DNA of 64,000 nt from Allokutzneria multivorans (GTDB lineage Bacteria > Actinomycetota > Actinomycetes > Mycobacteriales > Pseudonocardiaceae): assembly GCF_039537405.1 (NCBI RefSeq), contig NZ_BAABAL010000009.1, forward strand, positions 248,001 through 312,000, written 5' to 3'. Below are positions 6,570 through 15,654 of this stretch, piece by piece (positions within the stretch are counted from its first letter, which is position 1; each line of letters opens with the position of its first letter). The translations under genes were made by a program, and so were the position numbers. The notes under the pieces were generated by a model. That model was given only the letters and a program-made list of their open reading frames with translations. It did not search any database and was not told where the DNA came from.

Positions 6570-8089
6570 GCACCTCCTCAGCCGGATCGGCCGGACCGGC
6601 CGGACCGGCCGGTGGCGCACCGCGCCGCCTGCTCGCCGGGGTCGACGTCGGCAGCGCCAACACCAAGGTCGGCCTCTTCGGCGTGGACGGCGTCCCGGTC
6701 GTGCGGCTGGTGCGGCCGACCCCGCGCGGGCAGGGCGGCCAGCACTACGACGCCGAGCGGATCGTCCGGGTGGTGCTGGACTGCCTCGCGGAGTGCGTCA
6801 GCGTCGCGGGCACGGCGCCGGAGGCCATCGGCGTCGCGAGCATGGCGGAGACCGGAGTCGCCCTCGACGCGGACCTGAAACCGTTGCACCCCATGCTTTC
6901 CTGGGCCGACGGACGGGCAGCGGCGCAGACCGCGTGGCTGGACCGCGAGCTGGGCGCGGTGTCGTTGGCCGCGACGACCGGGCTCCCGGTGCACGCGCGC
7001 CACCCGCTGCCGAAGTGGTTGTGGCTGCGCGAGAACGCGGCCGGAGTGCTGCGCAAGACGCGGTGCTGGGTGAGTGTCGCGGACCTGGTCGCTCTCGCGC
7101 TGACGGGGGAGCTGAGCACGAACGTCACGCTCGCCCAGCGCACGATGGCCTTCGACGTGCGCAGCGGCGAGTTCGACGCGGATCTCCTCGCACTGGCGGG
7201 ACTCCGCCGCTCGCAGCTGCCGCCGGTGCTGGCGCGCGGTGAGGTCACGGGTCAGGTCACCGAGTCCGTCGCGGTCGGCACCGGCCTGTACGCGGGCACA
7301 CCGGTTGTCATCGCCGGGCACGACCACCTCGTCGGCGCGTACGCGGCCGGGGTGCGGGCGCCCGGCCAGCTCGCCGATTCGGCGGGCTCGACGGAAGCGG
7401 TGATCGCGGTCGCCGACCGGCTCGCCGACCCGTCCGCTCTGGTCGCGACGGGAACCAGCGCGGGGCGCTACGTGGACGGCTCGCGCTGGTGCATGATCGG
7501 CGAGCTGCCGGGCAGTGGCGCGCTCGCGGAGTGGTTCGTGCGGCGGATGCTGGCTGAGCGCGACGCCGGCGAGGACGCGGTGAAGCGTTTCATCGACCTC
7601 GTCGCGGAGAGCACCGAGCGGCCGACCGGCGTTGTCGTCGAGCCGTACCTGCACGGCTGCGCGGCGCCGCAACCGCGACCGCACCGCCGGCTCGCGCTGC
7701 GCGGGGTGACCGAGCGGCACAATCTCGCCGACCTGGCCGCTGCCGTGCTGGAGGGCACCGCGTTCCACGCGCGCTGGGTGTCGGAAGAGATCGCCGCGAT
7801 CACCAACGTGCTTCCCGCACGTGTCACAGTGCTTGGCGGAGAACGACTTCCGGGCTGGGCGCAGATCAAGGCCGCGGTCAACCCGTGGCCCACCACCACG
7901 GTGAACGGGGACCCCACCCTGGTCGGCGCCGCACTGCTGGCCGCGCCCGCCGCCGGTCTCGCGTCGGTGGACCCGGGAGTGGAGCGGACCGAGGTCACGG
8001 CGGGGCCCGTCGTCTCCGCGCGCTACGAAGCCTTGTACCGCAGGAGGTTCCTGCCGCCGACCGGAGAGCAGTTCCCCGCGCGCCGATGA
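6566..8089 (+). CDS. FGGY-family carbohydrate kinase
   Basis: 507 residues. The N-terminal FGGY/actin-like domain begins at LLAGVDVGSANTKVGLFG (phosphate-1 motif). VIAGHDHLVGAYAAG and SAGSTEAVIAV lie mid-protein, and VTVLGGERLPGWAQIKAAV is the adenosine-binding part of the C-terminal domain. The first 18 residues are a low-complexity SSAGSAGPAGPAGG tail encoded by a short GGCCGGACC tandem (about 6582-6612). Its GTG overlaps the stop of the DUF1537 kinase, so the two are translationally coupled. Family members phosphorylate xylulose, erythritol, gluconate and similar sugars; which one is unknown. Confidence 0.87.
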   Translation: MSTSSAGSAGPAGPAGGAPRRLLAGVDVGSANTKVGLFGVDGVPVVRLVRPTPRGQGGQHYDAERIVRVVLDCLAECVSVAGTAPEAIGVASMAETGVALDADLKPLHPMLSWADGRAAAQTAWLDRELGAVSLAATTGLPVHARHPLPKWLWLRENAAGVLRKTRCWVSVADLVALALTGELSTNVTLAQRTMAFDVRSGEFDADLLALAGLRRSQLPPVLARGEVTGQVTESVAVGTGLYAGTPVVIAGHDHLVGAYAAGVRAPGQLADSAGSTEAVIAVADRLADPSALVATGTSAGRYVDGSRWCMIGELPGSGALAEWFVRRMLAERDAGEDAVKRFIDLVAESTERPTGVVVEPYLHGCAAPQPRPHRRLALRGVTERHNLADLAAAVLEGTAFHARWVSEEIAAITNVLPARVTVLGGERLPGWAQIKAAVNPWPTTTVNGDPTLVGAALLAAPAAGLASVDPGVERTEVTAGPVVSARYEALYRRRFLPPTGEQFPARR

Positions 8090-8102
8090 TCCGCGCTCGT
8101 GG

Positions 8103-8579
8103 TCAGGGGTTCGGGGGAGCGGTTGCCGGGGTGATGCGGCCGGTGTCGAGCACCTGGGCGATCTGCGCCTTGTCCTCGCCCCGGCTCACGGTCACCAGCA
8201 CGCCCGCCGCGCTGACCACCATGGAGAACTCGGGCGCGTACGGCAGCTGCGTCGGCTTCGCCACGTAGGACGGCAGCCTGGTGACGATCTCGGTGCTGGG
8301 CTTGGCGTTCTCCACCGGCTCCAGGAGAAGCGCGTCGGTCCTCTTCTCCTGCGCGGGGCAGTTCTGCGCCTGGCCGGGGTGCCCGAGGTAGACGGCGTGC
8401 TTGTCGAAGCGGACGCAGGTGCTCGGCGCGCTCTCCAGGTTCACCACCTCCCACGAGGCGGGCACGTCGATCTCGTAGCCGTGGTAGCTGACCGTTTTCG
8501 TGTCCTCGCCCGCGTTCGCGGTGCCCGGCGCGGCGAGGAGCGCGGCCAGGAGGAACAGCGGCGGCGTGAGGCGGTGCAT
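8103..8579 (-). CDS. Secreted protein of unknown function
   Basis: 158 residues with a clear signal peptide (MHRLTPPLFLLAALLAAPGTANA, cleavage near residue 23). The mature part begins EDTKTVSYHGYEIDVPASWEVVNLE, a layout often seen in actinobacterial exported proteins with a small beta-rich domain, and has two cysteines. I do not recognise a named family. The ATG at 8579 is chosen because it starts the signal peptide; upstream in-frame sequence is Arg-rich and not protein-like. It converges on the FGGY kinase 13 bp away. Confidence 0.72.
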   Translation of the reverse strand: MHRLTPPLFLLAALLAAPGTANAGEDTKTVSYHGYEIDVPASWEVVNLESAPSTCVRFDKHAVYLGHPGQAQNCPAQEKRTDALLLEPVENAKPSTEIVTRLPSYVAKPTQLPYAPEFSMVVSAAGVLVTVSRGEDKAQIAQVLDTGRITPATAPPNP

Positions 8580-8761
8580 GCTCCGACCCTCGCACCGGGC
8601 GTGCGCCGCCGCAGTGCCGCGCCAGGGAACGCACACCTCTGAGTGAGGCGGGTTTGGCTCAGTCATTCTGCTGAGGCGCCTCATAGGGACACTGATTTCC
8701 CGTCGTGGTGGGGAATCCGTGTGGTTCGCTGTCCTCGCTCGTCGCGCTGTGGGGAGGCAAG

Positions 8762-9382
8762 GTGCCGAAGTCCAGCAAGAAGTCGATCGTGCCGGTGTTG
8801 TTGTTCGACGTCGGCCTCCCGCTCGGCGCCTACTACGGGGCTCGCGCACTCGGGTTCGCGGAGTACCACGCGCTGCTCGCGGCCACGCTCGTCGCGGGCG
8901 CGCGGGTCGGCTACGCGGCGTGGCGGCGCAGGACCTTCGACGCGATCTCCATGGTGATGCTGCTGATGTTCGGCGTCGGCCTCGCGCTGTCCTTCGTGAC
9001 CGGCGAGGAGCGCATGCTGTTGGTGTTGCAGTCCGGCACGACCGGAGTGCTCGGGTTGTTCCTGCTCGGCACGTGCGTGTTCGGCGCGCCCGCCGCGTTC
9101 ACCGTCGCCAAGCGCGTCCGCTCCGGCGAGAAGGAGCTCGTGCGACGCTGGGAATCGCTCTACGCCGAGGAATCCGGCTTCCGGCGGATCTTCACGGTGA
9201 TCACGTTGGTGTGGGCGCTGTCGTTGGTCGGCGAGGCCGCGCTGCGCGTTCCCGTTGCCTTCCTGTTCCCCTTGGACGCGGCCATCGGCCTCTCGTCGGT
9301 GATGCCCGCCGTGATCATCACCGCCGCGTTGGTGTGGACGTCCTGGTACGGCAAGCGAGCCGGGGCGCGGTACACCGCGTAG
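8762..9382 (+). CDS. VC0807 family membrane protein
   Basis: 206 residues with about five or six hydrophobic segments. The opening (VLLFDVGLPLGAYYGARALG) and the later WERLY-like segment ESLYAEESGFRRIFTVITLVW resemble the VC0807 family of unknown function. The GTG at 8762 is preceded by GGGGAGG at a good distance; an upstream in-frame start at 8705 has none. It converges with the MerR regulator, with a hairpin between them. Confidence 0.75.
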   Translation: MPKSSKKSIVPVLLFDVGLPLGAYYGARALGFAEYHALLAATLVAGARVGYAAWRRRTFDAISMVMLLMFGVGLALSFVTGEERMLLVLQSGTTGVLGLFLLGTCVFGAPAAFTVAKRVRSGEKELVRRWESLYAEESGFRRIFTVITLVWALSLVGEAALRVPVAFLFPLDAAIGLSSVMPAVIITAALVWTSWYGKRAGARYTA

Positions 9383-9387
9383 CGACG

Positions 9388-9413
9388 CACCGCGCCCACC
9401 CCTCGGCGCGGTG
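9388..9413. terminator. Bidirectional hairpin between converging genes
   Basis: 9-bp stem CACCGCGCC (9388-9396) with GGCGCGGTG (9405-9413) and an 8-nt loop, between the VC0807 and MerR 3' ends. Confidence 0.6.
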
Positions 9414-9457
9414 AGGATGCTGCACCGCTGACCTTGCGCGGATCTGCAATGCGCAGG

Positions 9458-10177
9458 TCAGGAGCCGGAGACCTTGCGGCGGAGAGTGTGGTTGACGGCG
9501 CGTTCGAAGCCGCTGACCAGGGCCTGGATGGTGACGGGCTTGAGTTTGTCGGTGATCTGGCGGACCCGTTCGCGGTCCCCTGCCTGGCGGCCCTGTGCGA
9601 CGTAGGGGCGAAGGACGTTGTCCTCGAACAGCTCTTGCAGCTCGGCGGCCATGGCCACCACGTGCCGTTCGACGACCTTCTTCGCCGCGTGCAGCATCTC
9701 CGGCGGCATGCCGAGGTCGATGATCTCCAGGCCGTTGGCCAGCAACGTCGGGTTGAGCAGCGTGAACCCGGGGCCGTCGGTGCGCTCCAGCACGCCGAGC
9801 GAGACGAGCTGCTCGAGGGTGTCCTCGTCGAGCTGGCGACCGGCGCGGCGGCTCAGCTCGTGCAGCTCGACCTCCTCGCGCGTCTCGGCCACCCACGGCG
9901 TGAGCAGCGCGCGCTGCAACGCCAGGTCCTCGGCGGAGGCGTCGTCGGGGATGCGCTGGAGGTGCCGCTCGACGGCGGCCAGGGTGAAACCGAGCGCCTG
10001 GAGCTCGCGGATCAGCTCCAACCGGGCCAGGTGCACGGGGCCGTAGAGACCGACACGACCGCGCAGACGAGGCGGCGGCAGCAGGGAGCGGCCCGCGTAG
10101 AAGCGCACGGTGCGCACCGTGACTCCGGCTCGAACGGCCAGCTCGTCCACGGTGTACTGCGCCTCGTGCTCGGCCAT
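9458..10177 (-). CDS. MerR-family transcriptional regulator
   Basis: 239 residues. The N-terminal winged helix has YTVDELAVRAGVTVRTVRFYAGRSLLPPPRLRGRVGLYGPVHLARL, a textbook MerR DNA-binding domain (residues 7-75). The C-terminal part is a larger helical region of unknown ligand specificity (for example GMPPEMLHAAKKVVERHVVAMAAELQELFEDNV) and has no metal-binding cysteines. The second of two adjacent ATGs is preferred because AAGGAGAG then has proper spacing. Divergent from the CaiB-type gene. The intervening promoter has MerR-like geometry that is repeated before fadA, so this is the likely regulator of the local acyl-CoA genes (inference). Confidence 0.85.
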   Translation of the reverse strand: MAEHEAQYTVDELAVRAGVTVRTVRFYAGRSLLPPPRLRGRVGLYGPVHLARLELIRELQALGFTLAAVERHLQRIPDDASAEDLALQRALLTPWVAETREEVELHELSRRAGRQLDEDTLEQLVSLGVLERTDGPGFTLLNPTLLANGLEIIDLGMPPEMLHAAKKVVERHVVAMAAELQELFEDNVLRPYVAQGRQAGDRERVRQITDKLKPVTIQALVSGFERAVNHTLRRKVSGS

Positions 10178-10186
10178 CATCTCTCC

Positions 10187-10216
10187 TTGACTGATGTGAC
10201 ACCAGGACTGTAACAC
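10187..10216 (+). promoter_or_regulatory. Elongated-spacer promoter of the racemase operon
   Basis: TTGACT (10187-10192), 18 bp, TAACAC (10211-10216). TGTGAC (10195-10200) and TGTAACAC (10209-10216) are separated by 8 bp. An identical layout occurs at 14336-14365. A long spacer with an operator inside it is how MerR proteins act. Confidence 0.6.
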
Positions 10217-10238
10217 TAGCCACGTTCAGGTCTTCCCG

Positions 10239-11399
10239 ATGCGAAGGCGGTGCGTGGTGCCGGGTCCGCTCTCCGGAGTCAGGGTCGTCGAGCTGGCCGG
10301 GCTCGGGCCCGCGCCGTTCTGCGGCATGCTGCTGGCCGACCTCGGCGCCGAGGTGGTCCGCGTCGACCGCCCCGGAGGCGGCGGGATGCTGCCCAGGAAC
10401 GCCGCCGACGTGCTCGGCCGAGGCCGCCGCGAAGTGGTGGTCGACCTCAAGCACGAGCGTGGTGCCGAGGTCGTGCTTCGCTTGGCGGAGAAGGCAGATG
10501 TGCTCATCGAAGGCTTCCGTCCCGGCGTTGCGGAGCGGCTGGGCATCGGCCCGGAGCAGTGCATGGCGCGCAACCCCAAGCTCGTCTACGGGCGGATGAC
10601 CGGGTGGGGGCAGGACGGTCCGCTCGCCTCCTCCGCCGGGCACGACATCGGCTACGTCGCGATCACCGGCGCGCTGCACGCGTTCGGGCGCGCGGGCGGG
10701 CCGCCGCAGGTGCCGATGAACCTGGTCGGGGACTTCGGCGGCGGGGCGATGTACCTCGCGGTCGGCGTGCTCTCCGCGGTGATCCAGGCGGGGCGCACCG
10801 GGCGGGGCCAGGTCGTGGACGCGGCGATCGTGGACGGCACGGCGCACCTCAGCGCGATGATCCACGGCCTCGTCGCCAGCGGCGGTTGGCAGGACCAGCG
10901 CGGCGTGAACCTGCTCGACACCGGCGCTCCGTTCTACGACGTGTACGAGACCTCGGACGGCGGTCACATGGCCGTCGGCGCACTGGAACCCCAGTTCTAC
11001 GCGGAGTTCGCGCGCTTGCTGGCCCCTGATGGCTTGCCGGACCGGGGCGATCCCGCGAACTGGCCGGAGCTGCGGCGGCGCATCGCGGAGATCTTCGTGA
11101 GCCGGACCCGCGACGAGTGGACCAAGGTCTTCGACGGCACCGACGCGTGCGTGTCCCCGGTGCTCGGCCTGACCGAGGCAGCGGAACACCCGCACAACAA
11201 GGCTCGCGGTGTCTTCGTGGCGCCGGGCGGAGTCGTGCAGCCCGCGCCGGCGCCGCGCTTCTCCGGCACTCCGGCGCCCCCGGTCGGCGTTCCGGCCGCG
11301 GCGGGCAGTCACACCAGGGCCGTGCTCTCCGAGTGGGGTCTGTCCGATGTGGACGAACTCATCGAATCCGGTGCCGCGCACCAGAGAAGCGAGGACTGA
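10239..11399 (+). CDS. CaiB/BaiF family protein, probable alpha-methylacyl-CoA racemase
   Basis: 386 residues. The N-terminus PGPLSGVRVVELAGLGPAPFCGMLLADLGAEVVRVDRPGG closely resembles bacterial alpha-methylacyl-CoA racemases, with GRMTGWGQDGPLASSAGHDIGYVAITGAL and VDAAIVDG downstream. These enzymes invert 2-methylacyl-CoA esters so that branched chains can enter beta-oxidation; related members are CoA transferases. The start is the ATG at 10239, a little downstream of the predicted -10; internal GTGs at 10251 and 10257 are alternatives. Followed after 1 bp by an acyl-CoA dehydrogenase, which supports a role in fatty-acid or sterol side-chain catabolism. Confidence 0.85.
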   Translation: MRRRCVVPGPLSGVRVVELAGLGPAPFCGMLLADLGAEVVRVDRPGGGGMLPRNAADVLGRGRREVVVDLKHERGAEVVLRLAEKADVLIEGFRPGVAERLGIGPEQCMARNPKLVYGRMTGWGQDGPLASSAGHDIGYVAITGALHAFGRAGGPPQVPMNLVGDFGGGAMYLAVGVLSAVIQAGRTGRGQVVDAAIVDGTAHLSAMIHGLVASGGWQDQRGVNLLDTGAPFYDVYETSDGGHMAVGALEPQFYAEFARLLAPDGLPDRGDPANWPELRRRIAEIFVSRTRDEWTKVFDGTDACVSPVLGLTEAAEHPHNKARGVFVAPGGVVQPAPAPRFSGTPAPPVGVPAAAGSHTRAVLSEWGLSDVDELIESGAAHQRSED

Positions 11400-11400
11400 G

Positions 11401-12543
11401 ATGCGCCGCGAGCTGTTCACCGCCGACCACGACGCGTTCCGCGACGCCGCGAGGACCTTCGTGGCCAAGGAGATCGAGCCCCACCACGCGCAGTGGGAGG
11501 CCGACGGCATCGTCAGCCGCGAGCTGTGGACGAAGGCCGGAGCGCAGGGCCTGCTCGGCATGGACGTGCCGGAATCCCTCGGTGGCGGGGGCGTCGAGGA
11601 CTACCGCTACCAGGTGATCCTCGACGAGGAGCTGGTCAGGGTCGGAGCGAGCGGCGTCGGTTTCCCGGTGCACAACGACATCATCGTGCCCTACCTGCTG
11701 AAGCTCGCCACCGAGGAGCAGAAACGCCGGTGGCTGCCGGGATTCTGTTCCGGCGAGCTGGTCGGCGCCATCGCGATGACTGAGCCCGGCGTCGGCTCGG
11801 ACCTCCAGGGGATCACCGCGACGGCGGCCCGGGACGGCGACGACTACGTGCTCAACGGCTCCAAGACCTTCATCTCCAACGGTATCCACGCCGATGTGGT
11901 GATCGTCGTCGCGCGCACAGATCCCGATGCGGGTCACCAGGGCATCAGCCTGCTCGTGGTGGAGCGCGGCATGCCAGGTTTCGAGCGTGGCCGAAACCTC
12001 GATAAAATTGGCTTGAAGGCACAGGACACCGCCGAACTGTTCTTCTCCGACGTGCGCGTTCCCGCCGCGAACCTGCTGGGGCAGGAGGGGATGGGCTTCG
12101 TCTACCTGATGCAGAACCTGCCCCGCGAACGGCTGTCCATCGCTGTCGCCGCTGTGGCCGCCGTCGAACTCGTCATCGCGCAGACGAAGCAGTACTGCTT
12201 GGAGCGCAAGGCTTTCGGTCGCCCCATCGGCAAGTTCCAGAACACCCGCTTCGAGCTGGCCGAGATGGCGACCGAGGCCCAGATCGCGCGCGTCTTCGTG
12301 GACCGCTGCATCACCGAGCACCTCTCCGACGCCCTCAGCGTCGAGCACGCGGCCATGGCGAAGTGGTGGACGACGGAGCTCCAGGTGAAGGTCGTCGACC
12401 GGTGCCTTCAGCTGCACGGCGGCTACGGCTACATGATGGAGTACCCGATCGCCAAGGCGTACCTGGACTCGCGCGTGCAGACGATCTACGGCGGCACCAC
12501 TGAGATCATGAAGGAGATCGTCGGCCGCTCGATGGGGCTCTAG
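11401..12543 (+). CDS. Acyl-CoA dehydrogenase family protein
   Basis: 380 residues, standard length. FAD and substrate motifs: AIAMTEPGVGSDLQGI, VLNGSKTFISNG, RKAFGRPIGKFQ, LQLHGGYGYMMEYPIAKAYLDSRVQTIYGG. The C-terminal position that carries the base in medium-chain enzymes (YEGT) is YGGT here. A glutamate in helix G (Glu256, in AAVAAVELVIAQTKQY) aligns with the catalytic Glu of long-chain and isovaleryl-type enzymes. It catalyses alpha,beta-dehydrogenation of acyl-CoA using an electron-transfer flavoprotein. It directly follows the racemase gene, with GAGG upstream of the ATG, and forms an operon with it. Confidence 0.9.
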   Translation: MRRELFTADHDAFRDAARTFVAKEIEPHHAQWEADGIVSRELWTKAGAQGLLGMDVPESLGGGGVEDYRYQVILDEELVRVGASGVGFPVHNDIIVPYLLKLATEEQKRRWLPGFCSGELVGAIAMTEPGVGSDLQGITATAARDGDDYVLNGSKTFISNGIHADVVIVVARTDPDAGHQGISLLVVERGMPGFERGRNLDKIGLKAQDTAELFFSDVRVPAANLLGQEGMGFVYLMQNLPRERLSIAVAAVAAVELVIAQTKQYCLERKAFGRPIGKFQNTRFELAEMATEAQIARVFVDRCITEHLSDALSVEHAAMAKWWTTELQVKVVDRCLQLHGGYGYMMEYPIAKAYLDSRVQTIYGGTTEIMKEIVGRSMGL

Positions 12544-12610
12544 GTCTTCTCCTGACTCCACCACCCTCGCGGTGCCGGGACGGCGGTTTCCCGGTTCATA
12601 CGCTCCTCCC

Positions 12611-13489
12611 ATGGGCAGAACACCTTCCAGGGCAGGGTTCGGGCGGCTTGACCGCGTGCGGCTGATCGAGCGGCTTGACCCGGTGGAACACCACTTGTTG
12701 ATCTACAGAACGTCTGCGGGGCTGGAGCTGCCGTGGGACTACACGCGCGCGTTGGAGCTCGCGCTGTTCCGGACGTTCTGCGTGCCAAGCATCTCGCGGC
12801 TGGTCGACCGCACGCGCGAGTTCGCGGAGCGCCCGCAGCGCCGCTACGACGACACGCGCGTGCTGATGGGCGAACTCGCGTTGCACGGCTACGACTCGGT
12901 GCGCGGGAAGACCGCGCTGCGCACGATGAACCGCCTGCACGGGCGCTACGACATCAGCAACGACGACATGCTCTACGTGCTGTCGACCTTCATCTACGAG
13001 CCGGTGCGGTGGATCGACCGGTACGGCTGGCGCCCGCTGACCGAGCACGAGCGCGTCGCGGGGTACGTGTTCTATCGCGAAGTTGGAAAACGTATGGGCA
13101 TAAAGGACATTCCGCCCAGCTTCGAGGCGTTTGAGCGTTTCAACGTCGACTACGAGCGCGATCACTTCCGCTACTCCCCGAGCAACGAGGCGGTCGGCAG
13201 ATCGACGCTGACCATGTTCTGCGGCTGGTTCCCCCAGCCGCTGCGCGGGGTGGCTGAGCAGGGCGTACTCGCGGTGCTCGGCAAGCCGCTGAGGGCCGCT
13301 TTCGGCTTCGCTGAGCCATCTCCGGGCGCTGAGCGGGCCGTGGAACGGGTGCTGCGCGCGCACGGCGCGGCGGAGCGCTGGCTGCCGAAAAGGATGGTGA
13401 ACCGACTGGAGCGCGGCACTGTCAACCGGACTTATCCTGGCTACCCCAAGGGATATCGACTGGAGGACGTTGGCGCGCATGGCAGTTGA
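12611..13489 (+). CDS. DUF2236 (MpaB-type) oxygenase-like protein
   Basis: 292 residues of the DUF2236/MpaB family, which includes haem-dependent oxygenases such as latex-clearing proteins. Recognisable stretches are YDISNDDMLYVLSTFIYEP, WRPLTEHERVAGYVFYREVG and KRMGIKDIPPSFEAF, followed by the helical C-terminal part. No Shine-Dalgarno precedes the ATG at 12611; a GTG at 12572 would add 13 residues of unlikely sequence. It is followed with a small overlap by a second, divergent family member. The substrate is unknown. Confidence 0.8.
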   Translation: MGRTPSRAGFGRLDRVRLIERLDPVEHHLLIYRTSAGLELPWDYTRALELALFRTFCVPSISRLVDRTREFAERPQRRYDDTRVLMGELALHGYDSVRGKTALRTMNRLHGRYDISNDDMLYVLSTFIYEPVRWIDRYGWRPLTEHERVAGYVFYREVGKRMGIKDIPPSFEAFERFNVDYERDHFRYSPSNEAVGRSTLTMFCGWFPQPLRGVAEQGVLAVLGKPLRAAFGFAEPSPGAERAVERVLRAHGAAERWLPKRMVNRLERGTVNRTYPGYPKGYRLEDVGAHGS

Positions 13490-14321
13490 CCCCGGCTTGT
13501 TCGGGCCGAACTCGGTGACGTGGAACCTGCACGGGGACCCGGCGATGTGGCTCGGCGGCGTGTGCAGCCTGTACCTCCAGGCGCTGCACCCCCGTGCGGT
13601 CGCGGGCGTCGTGCAGAACTCGATCTTCCTCAAGGACCCGCTGGGCCGGTTGTTGCGCACCGGGAGCTTCGTCGGGCTCTCGACCTACGGCACCCACGCC
13701 GACGTGCACGAGGCCGCCGCGCGCGTGCGCCGGATCCACCAGGCGTTGAAGGGGCGCGACCAGGAGACCGGTGAGCGGTTTCCGGTGGACGACCCGGAAC
13801 TGCTGCTGTGGGTGCACTGCGCCGAGGTGGCCTCTTTCGCGTCCGCGACCGTGCGCGCCGGGTTTCCCGCCACGCGGGCCCACCTGGACCAGTACTTCTC
13901 GGAGCAGCGGCGGTCGGCGGAGCTGGTGGGGCTCGCGGCGGGCGACGTGCCGGGCTCGATCGGGGAGATGTCGGAGTACTTCTCCGCGATGAAGCCCCGG
14001 CTGCGGCGCACGCCGGACGCGGACCTCGTCTACGACTTCCTGCACGCCCCGCCCATGCCGCCGTGGCTGCGATTGCCCGCGCGCGTGGGTTACCGGCCGC
14101 TGGGCCACCTGTCGTACTCGTTGCTGCCGGACTGGGCGATCGTGCGCTACGGGCGTCCGGCGTACTCGGAGGCGGGCGCGACGTCGGGGGCGCGGGCGTT
14201 CCGGCTGGCGCTGTCGGCGATCCCGAAGCGCCTGCGGTGGTCCGTGCCGTCCCGCCACCTGCTCGACGCGATCGCCCGCCTCGGCCGCTCCACCACGCCT
14301 CGCCCCGCCCTGCTCCCGTGA
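13479..14321 (+). CDS. Second DUF2236 (MpaB-type) oxygenase-like protein
   Basis: 280 residues. The N-terminal WNLHGDPAMWLGGVCSLYLQALHPRAVAGVVQNSIF, then DPLGRLLRTGSFVGLSTYGT, is the classic core of the family; the histidines in NLHGDP and ALHPRAV are typical of the haem-binding region. Overlaps the previous gene by 11 bp. The start is uncertain: ATG at 13479 (GGAGG 12 nt upstream) or TTG at 13470 (3 nt). The two neighbours differ strongly in sequence, so this is not a recent duplication. Possibly both act on a shared lipid-like substrate, given the acyl-CoA genes on either side (inference). Confidence 0.82.
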   Translation: MAVDPGLFGPNSVTWNLHGDPAMWLGGVCSLYLQALHPRAVAGVVQNSIFLKDPLGRLLRTGSFVGLSTYGTHADVHEAAARVRRIHQALKGRDQETGERFPVDDPELLLWVHCAEVASFASATVRAGFPATRAHLDQYFSEQRRSAELVGLAAGDVPGSIGEMSEYFSAMKPRLRRTPDADLVYDFLHAPPMPPWLRLPARVGYRPLGHLSYSLLPDWAIVRYGRPAYSEAGATSGARAFRLALSAIPKRLRWSVPSRHLLDAIARLGRSTTPRPALLP

Positions 14322-14335
14322 GCGGGGCCACAAGT

Positions 14336-14365
14336 TTGACCCATGTGACAGCACTGGTGTAACAC
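14336..14365 (+). promoter_or_regulatory. Elongated-spacer promoter of fadA-fadB
   Basis: TTGACC (14336-14341), 18 bp, TAACAC (14360-14365), with TGTGAC (14344-14349) and TGTAACAC (14358-14365) 8 bp apart: the same layout, spacing and motifs as the promoter at 10187-10216. Confidence 0.6.
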
Positions 14366-14421
14366 TTGCGGTGAGCTTGTTACGCGCCGGTAGCGATGCG
14401 AGGCTGAAGGGCACGGCTGAG

Positions 14422-15633
<1,212 letters not shown>

Positions 15634-15654
15634 TTCCCGGGAGCGAGACGGACA

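Noticed and set aside
9318..11561. A 747-codon leftward open frame over the MerR and CaiB-type genes
   Set aside because: Overlaps two well-supported genes in another frame and has typical shadow composition.
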